Below, piece by piece: positions 34,461 through 47,329 of a stretch of 64,000 nucleotides of DNA. Numbering within the stretch: the stretch's first letter is position 1; every line of letters begins with the position of its first letter. Position numbers and translations under genes: made by a program. Location: the NCBI GenBank assembly GCA_025403435.1, contig JAJQZP010000044.1:325501-389500 (forward strand). Reading direction: 5' to 3'. Below the pieces are notes generated by a model that saw only the letters and a list, made by a program, of their open reading frames with translations, ran no database searches and was not told where the DNA came from. This DNA comes from Artocarpus heterophyllus. Its lineage: Eukaryota; Streptophyta; Magnoliopsida; Rosales; Moraceae.

Positions 34461-34800
34461 GTATTTCCAATGCATTATAAATTTGTTAAATATTTTAGGA
34501 GCATAAAAAGTATCACAATGATTATTGTTTTAATCTGATTTTTATGATAAATAAAGTACAAATTTTGAGAGCTAAAGTTTACACTTGAAAATTTGTTAAA
34601 TATTTTAAGATCATAAAGAGTATTTCCAATGCATTATAAATTTGTTAAATATTTTAGGAGCAAAAAGAGTGTCACAAGGATTATTGTTTTAATCCAATTT
34701 TTATGATAAATGAAGTACAAATTTTGAGAGCTAAAGTTTACACTTGAAAATTTGTTAAATATTTTAAGATCATAAAGAGTGTCACAAGGATTATTGTATT
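34461..34800. repeat. 159-bp tandem repeat inside the outer LTR
   Basis: GTATTTCCAATGCATTATAA starts units at 34461 and 34620. A third partial copy, from GTGTCACAAGGATTATTG, ends near 34800. The units share AAATTTGTTAAATATTTTAG and GAGAGCTAAAGTTTACAC. Confidence 0.85.
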
Positions 34801-35905
34801 AATTTGATTTTTATAATAAATTCCATAAATATAAAAATAGGATTTCTAAGGTGAGAAATTATACCATAGTCTTCAATAAGGAAGGAAGGATATAAAAATA
34901 AGCTAGAAAACTTAATTATTACAAAATGTATTGCAACAAATTGTAAAACAAAAATACAGTTTAAGAAAAATATTTTATAGAGATATGAAAAATTATATAA
35001 TATTAGGATAATGCAGTATAAGGATTATACTAATAAAATTAAACAATGTAGGAATTACACTGTGCGGAGGATATAAATAAATAAAGAATGATGTGTAAGC
35101 TCATAGTAGTATAGAAAATATACCGACAATGTAGGAAAAATATTGTCAGTGTAAATTTGAAATATGTAAAAATAAAGTGGGGCCCACAAGGTGACATTTA
35201 AATTATGGAAAATGTGCCACATCTTCCCCTTGATGGCCGAATTTCATGAATAGTAGAGAACAACTGTTTAAATTACAAGTTGACCCTTAGCTTAATTATT
35301 TTTGCACTTAAGGACCCAAGTAGATAAAATACACCAAAGTGACACTTTTATGATAGAAATTTGGCCACATTTTCCCTTCTTATAGAACCAGTTTAGCCAA
35401 TTATCATGGTGCCATTTTTTCTTTGCAAATAAGTGCCTAGAGTGAGGCCTTATATAGCCAAAGACTTATTTGGAATAAAAAGTTTGGTTATTCATGAAAT
35501 TTCTCCCATTTCTTCTTCAAGAAAACTGCCCACTTATGTCACTTTTTCTCAAATATTTTGATGAGTTTAAGCCTCCAAGTCATGTTTTGAAGTATAAGCA
35601 AGCATATGGAGGAAGAAGAAGGAATGTTTAAGGTAAAATTCAAAACTTTCCCTATAGTGTTGAAGGGTTTTTGTTTATGTTTTGAACGAGATATTCATGG
35701 AATATGTTTTGCATTTTATCAAAGCAGGTTATCAAAGCTTAAGGTACTAAAGAAGAGGATTCAAAACTTGGAAAGGCTTGGGTAAACTCTAAACCCTAAA
35801 CCTTGACTAAGTTTATGCATATTAAGCGTTTAATGTGTAATTTATGAAAAGAAGGGACTATGGGATGCAAAAAGGATTATATGTTATGGTTACGTGGATG
35901 ATGAT

Positions 35906-38782
35906 TGTAACACCCACCTAAAAAAAGTTTAAAATACATAACATACTGATATTAAGTGTTATTACTCTTAATTATTTACAATTATAATATTAAGTACATA
36001 AGGTTAATATAACAATGTGAGACAATTTGAACCTTTGAAATTCTTATATAACAAGAGTATAACTTTACTTTACAAACTTAAACTGGCTGATATTAAATTC
36101 ACAATATAATACAAATCTCATACTAAAACCAGCCATGTTATAACTACAGCCTCTAAAGACATTCAAAAGAAAGCAGTAGTGAAAAGTCCCAAAACAAGTC
36201 AACTTTGTCCATATAAACAAGTCCACAGGTTTAGAGGAGAGCACCAGCCAACTATCTAGCATTTGACTGATGATTTTGAGACTTGTCCTTGTCTGCATCA
36301 CCATAACTAAGTGAGCTTATGCCTAGTAAGTAGAATTAATGTGTAACATGAATGATTATGCTATGAATAATCCCACATAAGTCGTACTTTTCTTTTCTTT
36401 AGAAACTTACATTGTACCCATTTTCAACAAAACAAAACATGCACATGATTTTTCTTTAAGGCTTCTCATAATGATAGGTTTCCTTTCGTCAATTCCTTTG
36501 TACTATTAATGTTGATGTGTGGCTTCCTACATCGCATGTCCCCGTCGAGACAGTCTCCATCGAGATAATAATAAGGTCCCTAATTCTTCATCAAGACAAC
36601 ATATCAAAACTGTAAGCCTCCATTGAGACAATACAGTGGAGCAACCTTTATCAAGACTAACACAATTAAATATACCATTTCGTCATAAGTAGCCCATAAA
36701 ACCTCATGAAACTTCTTCCTATATGCTTCAACTTTTCAATAACATTTTGGGTACAATGTCTTTAGCATATAATGCATGCTTATATAATGCTCAAAATCAA
36801 AACATGCTCATCTTACTTGTGCTCTATAAAGTCATAACCATATATACAAATATGTATAGCATTTATGGTGATACTCTCTTCAAATCCAGAGTTCAATCCT
36901 TTTGAAAATAGATTTTATATTACTTTATAAGCTAATAAACATATAGAAGTTATTTAAGTGCTACTAGGCTCATTTCAACTTTAAAATCAAACTCAAACAA
37001 AAGAAAGACTAAGTTCCCACAAATATGTCATTTATAACCTTATAATTTCCTCAATAATTCCATTATTCTACAATCACATTAAATAGGAAGTAAGATGGTG
37101 AAAATTAGAACTAAAAGTTCTACTTTTAAATCTCTTAACACTTCCATGTATTTCCTACTTAGCTTATAAAATATTATTAAGAATAAAAATTTTGGGAAAA
37201 CTCATAAAGTTATGCAATGTAGAGGATAGAGTATCAAACTAATCCCAAAAGTCCCTTAAAGTATGAAAAATATGAAAATTGGTAACATAGCAAAACTAGT
37301 TAGTTTTAAGAGCAAAAGTGAACTTTTGGTTTCTAAATGCTTCAAAACTTTCTCTAAGAACTTGGGCAGCATTTCACCTTAATTTTTAACACTCCCAAAA
37401 GCTTAAAATTCACTAAAAAAACCTGCAAACAAAGATAAAAGTCTAGGGTATTTACAAGACCACAAGTCAACCCCAAATTCTCTAAAATTCACATAATTCC
37501 AAAGCTTTTCATTCCAACAACCAAATCCCTTTTTATTAGATATTTTTCTATAATTCCCAACCTTGCATAGCATTAAAATTATTCTCATATCATGTCCCAA
37601 GGTTTGTTTATACAACCAAAGAAAGAAACCTTAAAATAATTCACAAATTCTCACATTAGTGAAGCAACTTGAACTCTTCACCTCCAATTTCACTTTTCCC
37701 ACTTCAAAAGAATGAAACCAAGGCTTATGGTATTTCCAAGCACTTAAAATAAACACTAGAATTGTCCAAAAGAATCAGACTGTAGGTTTATCCTATGTCT
37801 TGAAAGATTGAAACTCAAAACCACAAAATCAAGCTTACCTTGATTAGTTTCAGTTTTTCTCTCTTATCACCACTCAAACCTTGACCAAAACACTTGGTGG
37901 TGGGCTTATCTTCTTGAACCTAATCTGGAAATGGACTTTTTCTTTAGAGGATGGTCGAACTTGAGAGAAATTGGGGTGAAATGAGCTCACCTATTGCTTA
38001 ATTCCTTCTAAAGTGCCACATACATACCTCTCCTTTATTTAACACTTAAGTATTCTCATATTAGGTTAATTAATGTCTCCCTTTTGGAGCTTAATCACTA
38101 GCTATTTTGTGTATAAAATACTCACACATAACCCCAACTAAAAGCTAAGTCATAGTCACCCCTTTGATTTACTAACTTATGTGTACTTGCTCATATCGAA
38201 ATTTCGGTACATAGAAAATACTAGTTTATAAACTTTGATAGTTTTTAACCAAAACTAAACCAAAATTTCTAAATCTCTTTCAAATACACTCAAATATTAG
38301 ATAACATGATTCATTACTCAATTTCTAACTTGTTGAAACTCTAATTGAGTCCTATAAACTTGAATACCAAAAGGTCACTTATTTAAGGTTTCAAGGTAAA
38401 CTTACTATCAAAACACATATCATCATCTTATAACAGACTTTGTATCATTCTTAATAACATTCTACAATATTTCTTACTTGTCATATAGTCTCCTTTAATC
38501 ATTATTCCAAACACATACATAACTTTACTTTACATAAAATAGCATTTATTGCATAAATAGCCTTAAAACCATTATTGAACTCCTAATTGCAATTCATCTA
38601 TTATAAATGTATATCAAATACCATTAGAATTCACTTTTCTATTTTTTTCCAAACTGAATCCATCTTTAGGAAATCTCAAGTCATTTATATATACTATTAA
38701 TATGATCAAACACGTATCAAATGATTATGAAACATTATAATGCAATTAATGTCATGAAATTTTGCAATGCCTAAGCATCACA
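35906..38782 (-). repeat. 3' LTR of the chromovirus (2877 bp)
   Basis: On the + strand it runs TGTAACACCC to AAGCATCACA. It lacks about 57 bp (near 36870) and a 26-bp stretch near its inner end (after 38770) that are present in the other LTR. The small frames inside have no counterpart domains and are not genes. Confidence 0.9.
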
Positions 38783-38797
38783 ACTCTCCCTTCCTTA
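38783..38797 (-). promoter_or_regulatory. Polypurine tract of the chromovirus
   Basis: On the minus strand AAGGAAGGGAGAGTT directly precedes the LTR start TGTGATGC. This is the usual second-strand primer form in Tekay/Del elements. Confidence 0.75.
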
Positions 38798-38821
38798 TGA
38801 AATTTTGTCCCTGAAATTTAC

Positions 38822-39225
38822 TTACCACACAAGTGTGGATATTTTGCTTTCACGTTATCCTCTAGTTCCCATGCAGCTTCCTAAACTGAATGGCTCTTCC
38901 ATAATGCTTTGACTAATGGAATCACTTTCTCTGTCCTATCCAAAATTTTCACCAGTTGTTCTTCATAAGTCAAATCTTTTTCCAACTCAACATCTTCTTG
39001 TTTCAACACATGTGAAGGATTGGAAACATACTTTCTCAACATTGACACATGAAAAACATTATATACTCCTACCAATGATGGTGGTAAGGCTAATCGATAA
39101 GTCACTTTTTCCACTTTCTCCACAATGTCATAAGGACCAATGTACCTTAGACTTAATTTTCCCTTTTTACCAAATCTCATCACTCCTTTTATTGGTGCAA
39201 TCTTTAGAAAAACTTTATCTTTCAC
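38822..39225 (-). pseudogene. Chromovirus integrase C-terminus and chromodomain
   Basis: FLKIAPIKGVMRFGKKGKL and RYIGPYDIVEKV are the gypsy integrase C-terminal domain (GPY/F). FHVSMLRKYV follows, then YEEQLVKILDRTEKV and PLVKALWKSHSV, the first part of a chromodomain. A stop at 38881-38883 interrupts it; the frame continues as EAAWELED to about 38822, next to the polypurine tract. In chromoviruses this domain steers integration to marked chromatin. Confidence 0.85.
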
Positions 39226-39285
39226 TTTAAACTCAACATTCCTTCTCTTAGAATCCGCATAGCTCTTTTTTCTACTTTGAGTTGT

Positions 39286-40200
39286 CTACATTCTCTTGCC
39301 GATCTTTTGAATTGCCTTTTCATTCTTCAGTAAAATATCAGGTCTAAGATATTTCCTTTCTTTCATTTCATCCCAATGCATAGGAGATCTGCATTTACAA
39401 TTATGCAAGGCTTCATACGGTGCCATACCAATGGTTGCTTGATAACTGTTGTTATAACAATACTCTACCAAAGGTAGGTATTCCTTCCAAGATTTCTTGA
39501 AATCAAGAACACATGTTCTCAACATATCCATTAATACTTGGATAGTTCTTTCAGATTGACCATCTGTCTGTGGATGAAATGTTGTATAGAAAGTCAATTT
39601 AGTTCCCATAGCCTTATGAACACTCTTCTAGAAGATAGATGTAAATTGATGACCTCTATCAGATACGATACTCGTAAGTACCCCATGTAACCTCACATTT
39701 TCCTTCACATAAAACCGTGCATATTTAGCTACAGAGTAAGTTGTACGGTCTGGGAGAAAATGAGATTTTCTTGTCAATCTATCAATAATCATCCAAATCA
39801 AGTTATATCCTTTTATTGTCCTTGGCAACCCAATCACAAAATCTATTTCAATATCTTCCCATTTCCATTGTGGATATAACTTAGATGTTCAGCTTTCACC
39901 TACTGACAAGTGTGGCACTCTCTTACAAATTCTATAATATCTTTCTTTATTCCTGGCCATCAGTAATGTGTTTTTAGATCCTTATACATCTTACTTGTAC
40001 CAAGATGCACTAAATAGGGAGTATTATGGGCCTTATTCATTATCTCCTTTAAAAGATCTTCGTTCCTTGGAACACAAAGTGTAGTCCCATGCCTAATTAT
40101 TCCATCATCCGAAATCTGAAACTCTTGTCCCCTTCTAGACTCAATTGTATTTCTCAAATGATGAAAACAAGGGTCGTTTAAACTTTGATTCTACTTAATC
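39286..40200 (-). pseudogene. Chromovirus integrase zinc and catalytic domains
   Basis: Three frames cover it. 39960-40157 has the N-terminal zinc region with HNTPYLVHLGTSKMY, where the usual HxxH spacing is partly eroded. 39628-39837 has the core, with MIDRLTRKSHFLP and the SDRG aspartate. 39286-39609 has the Glu in GQSERTIQ followed by the conserved YNNSYQATIGMAPYEAL. Stops separate the frames. Confidence 0.88.
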
Positions 40201-40304
40201 TTTTCCAACAACGTGGGTTGCAATGTCATTGTAGACAATCTCTCGATCATTTCATATAGTACTATCTCTAACTCCAGTCTCCGAATATCATTTGCAATTG
40301 GTCT

Positions 40305-40960
40305 TTAAATCATAGTCATAGTTGAAACACTTTTTGAAGATTTTATTCTTAAAGCATCTGCTATTACATTAGTTTTTCCAAGATGGTAATTAATAATACA
40401 ATCATAGTCCTTAATAAGCTCCAACCATCTTCTTTGTCTCATATTCAGCTTTCTTTGTGTAAAAAGGTATTTGAGGCTTTTATGATCGTTATAAATCTCA
40501 CATCTTTTACCGTACAAATAATGCCTCCTCATCTTTAATGCAAAAACCACAACTGCTAACTCCAAATCATGAGTGGGATAATTCTTTTTATAATCTTTTA
40601 GTTAACGAGAAGCATAAGCTACAACTTTTTCATCTTGCATTAAAACACATCCTAATCCACTTCTAGAAGCATCTCTGTATACGACAAATCCTTTATCATT
40701 TGAAGGAATGGTGAGAATTAGAGTTGTTACCAATCTTTGTTTCAACTTTTGAAAACTTCATTCACAAGCATTCGACCATAAATACTGCACATTCTTCCTT
40801 GTCAATTGTGTAAGTGGAGTAGCGATCTTTAAAAATCCTTCAACAAATCTCCGATAATAACCTACCAAGCCAAGAAAACTACAAATCTCTGAAGCATTAC
40901 TCGGTCTTGGCAAATTAGTCACTACTTTAATCTTACTGAGATCTACAGAAATTCCATTTT
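40305..40960 (-). pseudogene. Chromovirus RNase H
   Basis: [19 protein letters not shown] and [13 protein letters not shown] give the gypsy RNase H signature (Y-x-DHKSL, here with Asn before Asp). [14 protein letters not shown] is the end motif (usual HPGKxNxxADALSR). Upstream to about 40960 the linker between reverse transcriptase and RNase H is present in broken frames. Confidence 0.85.
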
Positions 40961-40966
40961 TTCAGA

Positions 40967-41700
40967 CTACATACCCATAAATGCCACTTTCTCAAGCCAA
41001 AACTCGCACTTTTTGAACTTGGTATACAATTGTTTCAACTTTAAAATATTCATAATTATTCTTAAGTGCTTAGCATATTCCTCCATCGAGTGAGAATAGA
41101 TAAGGATATCATCAATAAAAACGATGACAAAAATGTCTAAGTAATCCTTAAAAACTCTATTCATCAAGTCCATAAAGACGGTTAGTGCATTTGTTAACCC
41201 AAATGGCATGACCAAAAATTCATAGTGCCCATATCTAGTTTTAAAAGCAATCTTTGGTATATCTTCTTCCTTGATTCTCAATTGATGGTACCTTAATCGA
41301 AGATGAATCTTAGAAAAAACGGTTGCACCTTGTAGCTGCTGAAACAGATCATCTATCCTTGCCAAGGGATATTTATTCTTCACAGTAACCTTATTCAGCT
41401 CATGATAATCAATACATAATCTCATTGATCCATCCTTGTTGTTTACAAACAACACTCGTGCACCCTATGGGGAAAAACTTAGATAGATAAATCCCTTGTC
41501 CAACAACACTTGTAATTGCACTTTTAACTCTTTCAATTTAATAGGTGCCATCCTTTAAGGTGTCTTTGAAATAGGAGCTGTACCAAGCATCAATTTAATC
41601 TCAAACTCAAGTTCTCTTCTTAAAGGCAATCCAGGTAAACCATCAAGAAAAACTTCTAAGAATTCACTCGCTGCTAGAACTGATGCACGCAATGGAGCTG
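40967..41700 (-). pseudogene. Chromovirus reverse transcriptase
   Basis: The 41455-40967 frame includes [21 protein letters not shown], the palm segment and [10 protein letters not shown] with the two catalytic aspartates. The first catalytic aspartate, normally in FSKIDLRSGYHQ, is His here ([12 protein letters not shown]). Further upstream (to 41700) the sequence LGTAPISK and EFLEVFLDGLPGLP, the normal lead-in, is broken by stops. Confidence 0.9.
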
Positions 41701-42575
41701 CATAAGTTAGGAGTCATGTTCGTGATCCATTAAGTTGTTCAAGTGGTCCAATCACAAGATTTAAGGCCAAGCGTTTCAAGGAAGTATTGAACGGGCTCAT
41801 TCAACAAGTTTGTGACATGTCACATAAATGGAGCTCTGGCATAGGCCTAAATCAATCTCAAGAGATGGTGCATGATTCCAGTAAATTATGGGGCCAATTT
41901 CTCAGATTTGTAATTTCGAGAAACCTTCCTATTTTGGACCAAAATGTGGCTGCCATGTCATCAAGTTCGAGCCTCGTCATCAATTTATTTTTTTGATGTA
42001 ATTTTTGTATTTTCTTAGTTGTCAAACTCAGTTTTGTTAGGCATGAAAACAAACCTGGATACTTTTCCTTTTCTAGAATAGATTAGGCACATTTTAAGAG
42101 ATAAAATTAGCTACTTTCCTTTTTTGTTATTTCTGTTGGATTACAGCCAGCAAAGTTCACATTTTAAGGCTTAATTTTGCATGGGGAAAACACCAATTAA
42201 GAGATTTCCAAGTCAGCATTCAATTAGGGGCTTTTTGGGCTGAAAATCGTTTCCCATATATTTGAAAACACTTTGTTATTTTGAAGAGAATGAAATCAGA
42301 TTATCATTCACAAATTTGGTGAGGTTTTCTTGTGTTCTTCTTATTTTCTTGAGAAGACTCTTCGAACTTGTGGCATTCAACAAACTAACTTATCATCTAG
42401 AGTTTTAAGTGTTCTTGCAATAGTAGGTGTGACATCTTCCTATCTGTGGTTTTTGGTTCGTGTCTTACTAGATTACGGGTAAAGGCTCAACAAACGTATG
42501 TCTTAAGGGATTAGGGGTTCGATTCCAGATTTGGTGTCGGGTCTCGTCACGTTAGTCAGCGGGGTTTATATCAAG
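41701..42575 (+). mobile_element. Nested gypsy 3'-end fragment in the chromovirus
   Basis: Host homology stops near 41690 and resumes near 42580 (KDVL, in the protease-reverse transcriptase linker), so about 0.88 kb was inserted. On the + strand SGPITRFKAKRFKEVLNGLI resembles the C-terminal tail of many plant gypsy polyproteins (GP-T-R-x-RAK..KEALNGL). It is followed by LTR-like DNA ending in a GTGTCGGGTCTCGTCACG run. This suggests the 3' part of another element in opposite orientation. No clear target duplication was found. Confidence 0.5.
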
Positions 42576-42659
42576 AACATCTTTAACTCTTAGTTTCTAT
42601 TCTACTTAAGTATCAACTACATTAACCAAGTATCTAGTACATCCACCATTTAATAGTCT

Positions 42660-43040
42660 CTAAGCTTTCAAAGCCAATATAATAGGAGTCCTCAACCCAC
42701 TAGTCTTACCCACAAAAGAAAATTCTCTCTCCTTTAGAGGTCTAAATATCACCACTTTCTTCTCACAGTCAATAAATGCATTGTACTTTGTCAACCTGTC
42801 CATATTGGGAAAAACTTCATAATCCAACATATTCAATACCACCAAGTCAACAAACAATTCTCTTTCATCAATTATTACTGGGCATGCTTGCAACATCTCA
42901 TTTGACTGTAAAATATCTCCAGATGGTAAGGTTACACAATATGGAATTCTGAGTTGGTCCACTAGTTTATCCAATTTTCTCACATACCCCATAAATACAA
43001 ATGAGTGAATGGCTCCTGAATCTATGAATAAGTATCTCAA
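42660..43040 (-). pseudogene. Chromovirus aspartic protease
   Basis: The frame starts MRYLFIDSGAIHSF, with the D-S-G active-site triad, and continues with YVRKLDKLVDQL. FVDLVVLNMLDYEVFPNMD is the usual retropepsin second half, with the flap-like region ILGMDWL degraded to VFPNMDRL. It would have cleaved Gag-Pol. Confidence 0.85.
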
Positions 43041-43124
43041 CTATAACAATTGTTGGGCAAGCTGCTACCTCAGCTTGTGTGAGTGCGTAAACCTTAGCAA
43101 GAACCTTCTTTTGTTGATCACCTG

Positions 43125-44113
43125 TATACATAGGACAATCTCTAGTAAAATGTCATATTTACCACATGCGAAAGAAGCTCTCTACCTACATTCTCTAGGA
43201 TGAAATCTACCACACTTAGGACATGCAGTTCTTTGGATAGTCATAACTGGTGGTTTCTGATCAGGGCCTTTTATTTCTTTCCTTGCTCTTGTTGCCTTTG
43301 ATTCTTATTACCTTGCCTTTTTTAGCCACTTCATGCCCATGGTGGTGATTAACCTCTGCCCTGATTTCCCTGAGAGCCAGACTGAAAATTTCTACTTTGA
43401 TTACCCCGAAATCTCTCTTGTTTCTCTCTTTGTTCCCTCCAGATGTCTTGTAATTTTTTTCTACACTATCCACTTTCAACGCCTCACTAACCACTTTAGA
43501 AAAAGTTACTCCCTCCAAATTAGCTACTTCAAGGTCTTTATAAGTGGTCAGATTCAATCCATTCATGAAATGCTCAATCTTTAGATTCTCATTGTTAGCA
43601 AGGTGAGATCATGTTAGTAAATTCCCTTCTCTTATCATACCTAGTGCCAAAAGTTATAAACTTATCCTCAAATAACTACCTAAATTATTCCCAAGTCATA
43701 GTTACAATATTGTGCATTGCTACCATATTATCCCACCAATAACTAGCATCCTCCCTCAACATAACGATAGCACAATACACTTTATCAGCATTTGTAACTC
43801 TAGCACAGTCAAATAATCGCTCCATAGTATGTATTTAATTCTCAGCAATTTTAGGGTTCATACCACCCTTAAATATTGGCGGTTTATACTTTAGGAATCG
43901 CTCACTAACAACATCTATAACTTCATTTCTAACTGTTGGTGGTGGCGGCGATGGTGGAGGTGGTGGGGCTCTCTCAGCATGTTGTTTGACTAACTCCTCC
44001 GAAAATCTCTCCATTAAATCAACAAGTCGATCAAGACAGATATCTCAATAATCTTGCTCTCTCGAAGTATTACCTACTGTAGTAATACCACCTTGACATC
44101 TCGTCCGAACCAT
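43125..44113 (-). pseudogene. Chromovirus gag with zinc knuckle
   Basis: The start codon is at 44113 (MVRTRC). The capsid-like core follows in broken frames: a Pro-rich stretch with PPPPPSPPPP, YKPPIFKGG, then AIVMLREDASYWWDNM. The 43261-43566 frame holds the middle (MNGLNLTTYKDLEVANL). A zinc-knuckle remnant (CPKCGRFHPRECR) is visible near 43200-43235. Several stops and shifts separate the parts. Confidence 0.8.
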
Positions 44114-44310
44114 ATTTCCTACAATACAATTCATTTTTTTCCTCACATATAATTATCATAGTGGCCAACACAAGCATGATTAGGCGCATAAAGCACATCA
44201 CATAATAATGCATTTTCGAAATATAAACTTACTAGCTGGCGGCATATCCTCACTCCATGGCTTTTGTATATTGACAGTCTACAGAAAAGGTCTTGATATG
44301 TTACCACAAC

Positions 44311-47287
44311 TATAAATCCCACCTAATATAAGTTTAACATACATAACATATTGATATTAAGTGTTATTACTCTTAATTATTTACATTTATAATATTAAGT
44401 ACATAAGGTTAATATAACAAGGTGAGAAAATTTGAACCTTTGAAATTCTTCATATAACTAGAGTATAACTTTGCTTTTCAAATTAAATTGGCTGATGTTA
44501 TGTTCACAATATACTACAAATCTCAAAATAAAATTAGCATGTTATAAACACAGCCTCTAAAGGCATTCAAAAGGAAGTAGTAGTGAAAAGTCCCAAAATA
44601 GGTCAACTCTGTCCATATACACAAGTCCACAGGTTTAGAGAAGAGCACCAGCCAACTATCTAGTATCCTACTACTGATGTTGAGAATTGTCCTTGTCTGC
44701 ATCACCATAACTAAGTGAGCTTATGCCCAATAAGTACAATTAATGTGTAACATGAATGATTATGCCATGAATGATCCCACATAAGTCATACTTTTCTTTT
44801 CTTTAGAAACTTACATTGTACTCATTTAAAAAAAAAAAGCATAACGTGCGCATGGTTTTTTTTAGGGCTTCCTCTAATGGGTAGGCTTCTTTCTGTCGAT
44901 TTCGTTAAACCATTAATGTTGTTGTGTGGCTTCCTACAACGCATATCCCTGTTGAGACAGTCTCCATCGAGATAATAATAAGATCCATAAGTCTTTAGTC
45001 AAGACAACATATCAAAACTATAAGTCTCTATCAAGACAATACAGTAGAGTAGCCTCCATCGAGACTAACTCGATTAAATATACCATTCAGTCATAAGTAA
45101 CGCATAAAACCTCATGACACTTCTTTCTATATGCTTCAACTTTTAAATAACATTTTGGGTACAATTTCTTTAACATATAATGCATGCTTGCATAATGCTC
45201 AAAATCAAAACATGCTCATCTTACTTATGCTCCATAAAGTCATAACCATACATACAAATATGTGCAACATTATGGTGATGCAGGTGAAATTCTACTTACC
45301 TTGTATTATGGAGTAATGTAATTATTGTTAGGGTTTTCCTCTTCAGATCTGGTGTCCAATCCTTCTAAAAGTAGATGTTTATATTTTGTTATAATCCAAT
45401 AAATATATACTAGTTATTAAGTGTTATGCGGGCCATTTCAAGTTTAAAATCAAACTTAAACAAAAGAAAGACTAAGTCCCAACAAACATGTCATTTATAA
45501 TCTTATAGTTTCCTCATAAATCCACTATTCTACAACCACATTAAATAGGAAGTAAGATGGTGAAAATTAGAACTAAAAGTTATGCTTTTAAATGTCTCAA
45601 TACTTCCATGTATTTCCTAAAAATGTTAAAAACTTAGCATAAAAAACTATTACTAAAAATAACAAATTTTGGTAAAACTCATAAATTTATATAATGTAGA
45701 GTATAAAATATCAAACTAATCCCAAAAGTCCCTTAAAGTATTAAAAATATGAAAATTGATAACATGGCAAAACTAATTAGTTTTAAGGGGAAAAGTGGAC
45801 TTTTGGTTTCTAAATGATTCAAAACTTTCTCAAAAAACTTGGGCAGCATTTCGCCTTAATTTTTAACACTCCCCAAAGTTTAAAATTCACTAAAATAACT
45901 TGCATACAAAGACAAAAGTCTAGGGTATTCATACGGCCACAAATCAACCCCAAATTCTCTAAGATTCACATAATTCCAAAACTTTTCATTCCAACAACCA
46001 AATACCTTTTTATTATATCATTTTTCTATGATGCCTAGTCTTGAATAGCATTAAAATTATGCTCATATCATGTTCCAAATTCTATTTATATGACCAAAGA
46101 AAGAAACCTTAAAATAGTTCACAAATTCTCACCTTAGTGAAGCAACTTAAACTCTTCACTTGCAATTTCACTTTTCCCACTTCAAAAGGATGAAACCAAG
46201 GCTTATGGTCTTTCTAAGCACTTAAAATAAACCCTAAAATTATCCAAAAGAATTAAATTATAGGTTTATCCCATGTCTTGAAAGATTAAAACTCAAAACC
46301 ATAAAATCAAGCTTACCTTGACTAATTTCGATTTTTCTCTCTTATCACTACTCAAACCTTGACCTAGACACTTGGTGAAGGGCTTATCATCCTAAACCCT
46401 AGCTGGAAATGGAGTTTTTCTTTAGAGGATGGTCGAACTTGAGAGAAAATGGGGTGAAATGAGCTCACCTATTGCTTAATTCCTTTTAAAGTGCCACATA
46501 CACACCTCTCTTTTTACTTAACACTTAAGTATTCTTAGATTAGGCTAATTAGTGTCTCCCTTTTGGAGCTTAGTCACCATCTATTTTGTGTATAAAACAC
46601 TCACACATAACCCCAAATAAAAGCTAAGTCATAGCCATCCATTTGTTTTACTAACTCAGGTGTACTTGCTCATGTCAAAATTTCGGTACACAAAAAATAC
46701 TAGTTTCTAAACTTTGATAGTTTTTCACCAAAACTAAACCAAATTTTCTAAATCTCTTTCAAATACACTCAAACATTAGATAACATGATTCATTACTCAA
46801 TTTCTAACTTATTGAAACGCTAATTGAGTCTGTAAACTTGAATACCGAAAGGGTCACTTAGTTAGGATTTCAAGGCAAACTTTTCTCCAAAACACATATC
46901 ATCCTCTTATAAGAGACTTTGTATCATTCTTAATAACATTCTACAATATTCCTTACTTGTCATAAAGTCTCCTTTAATCATTATTCCAAACACATATATA
47001 ACTTTACTTTACATGAAATGGCATTTTCAGCGTAAATAACCTTAAAACCATCGTTGAACTCCTAATTTCAACTCATTCATTATAAATGTATATCAAACAC
47101 CATTAGAATTCACTTTTCCACTTTTTTTCAAACCGGATTCATTTTTAGGAAATCCCAAGTATTTATATATACTATTAATATAATCAAACACATCTCAAAT
47201 GATTTTAAAACATTATATAATGCAATTAATGTCATGAAATCATGCAATGCATTGGCCAATAAGTATGTGAGAATACCAAGCATCACA
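44311..47287 (-). repeat. 5' LTR of the chromovirus (2977 bp)
   Basis: It aligns with 35906-38782 throughout. Its inner end reads TATAAATCCC where the other copy has TGTAACACCC, so the terminal TG has mutated. It keeps 57-bp and 26-bp stretches missing from the other LTR. Inside it (left, on the + strand) GTGGTAACATATCAAGACC on the minus strand may be a damaged Met-tRNA primer site. Confidence 0.9.
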
Positions 47288-47291
47288 ATGA

Positions 47292-47329
47292 TGTCATAAA
47301 CACTTAAGAAGTTTAAGTGTTTGATGACA
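47292..47329. repeat. Inverted repeat (hairpin) at the chromovirus insertion point
   Basis: TGTCATAAACACTTAA and TTAAGTGTTTGATGACA pair with one unpaired base, leaving a loop of about five bases. It belongs to the outer solo LTR; the chromovirus duplication ATGAT overlaps its first base. Confidence 0.85.

Larger units (their letters stand above)
35906..47287 (-). mobile_element. Complete but dead Ty3/gypsy chromovirus (Tekay/Del type)
   Basis: Two long LTRs (35906-38782 and 44311-47287) flank gag, protease, reverse transcriptase, RNase H, integrase and a chromodomain on the minus strand. A 5-bp duplication ATGAT lies outside both ends (35901-35905, 47288-47292). LTRs near 3 kb, the order with integrase last and a chromodomain running up to the polypurine tract fit the Tekay/Del clade. 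Stops, frameshifts and a ~0.9-kb insertion between protease and reverse transcriptase make it non-functional. The LTRs differ at roughly one base in ten by eye, so the insertion is old. Confidence 0.92.

Noticed and set aside
41787..42052. Overlapping 69- and 64-residue frames
   Set aside because: They lie on opposite strands in the nested fragment. Only the first 20 or so + strand residues resemble a gypsy tail, so this is not a gene.
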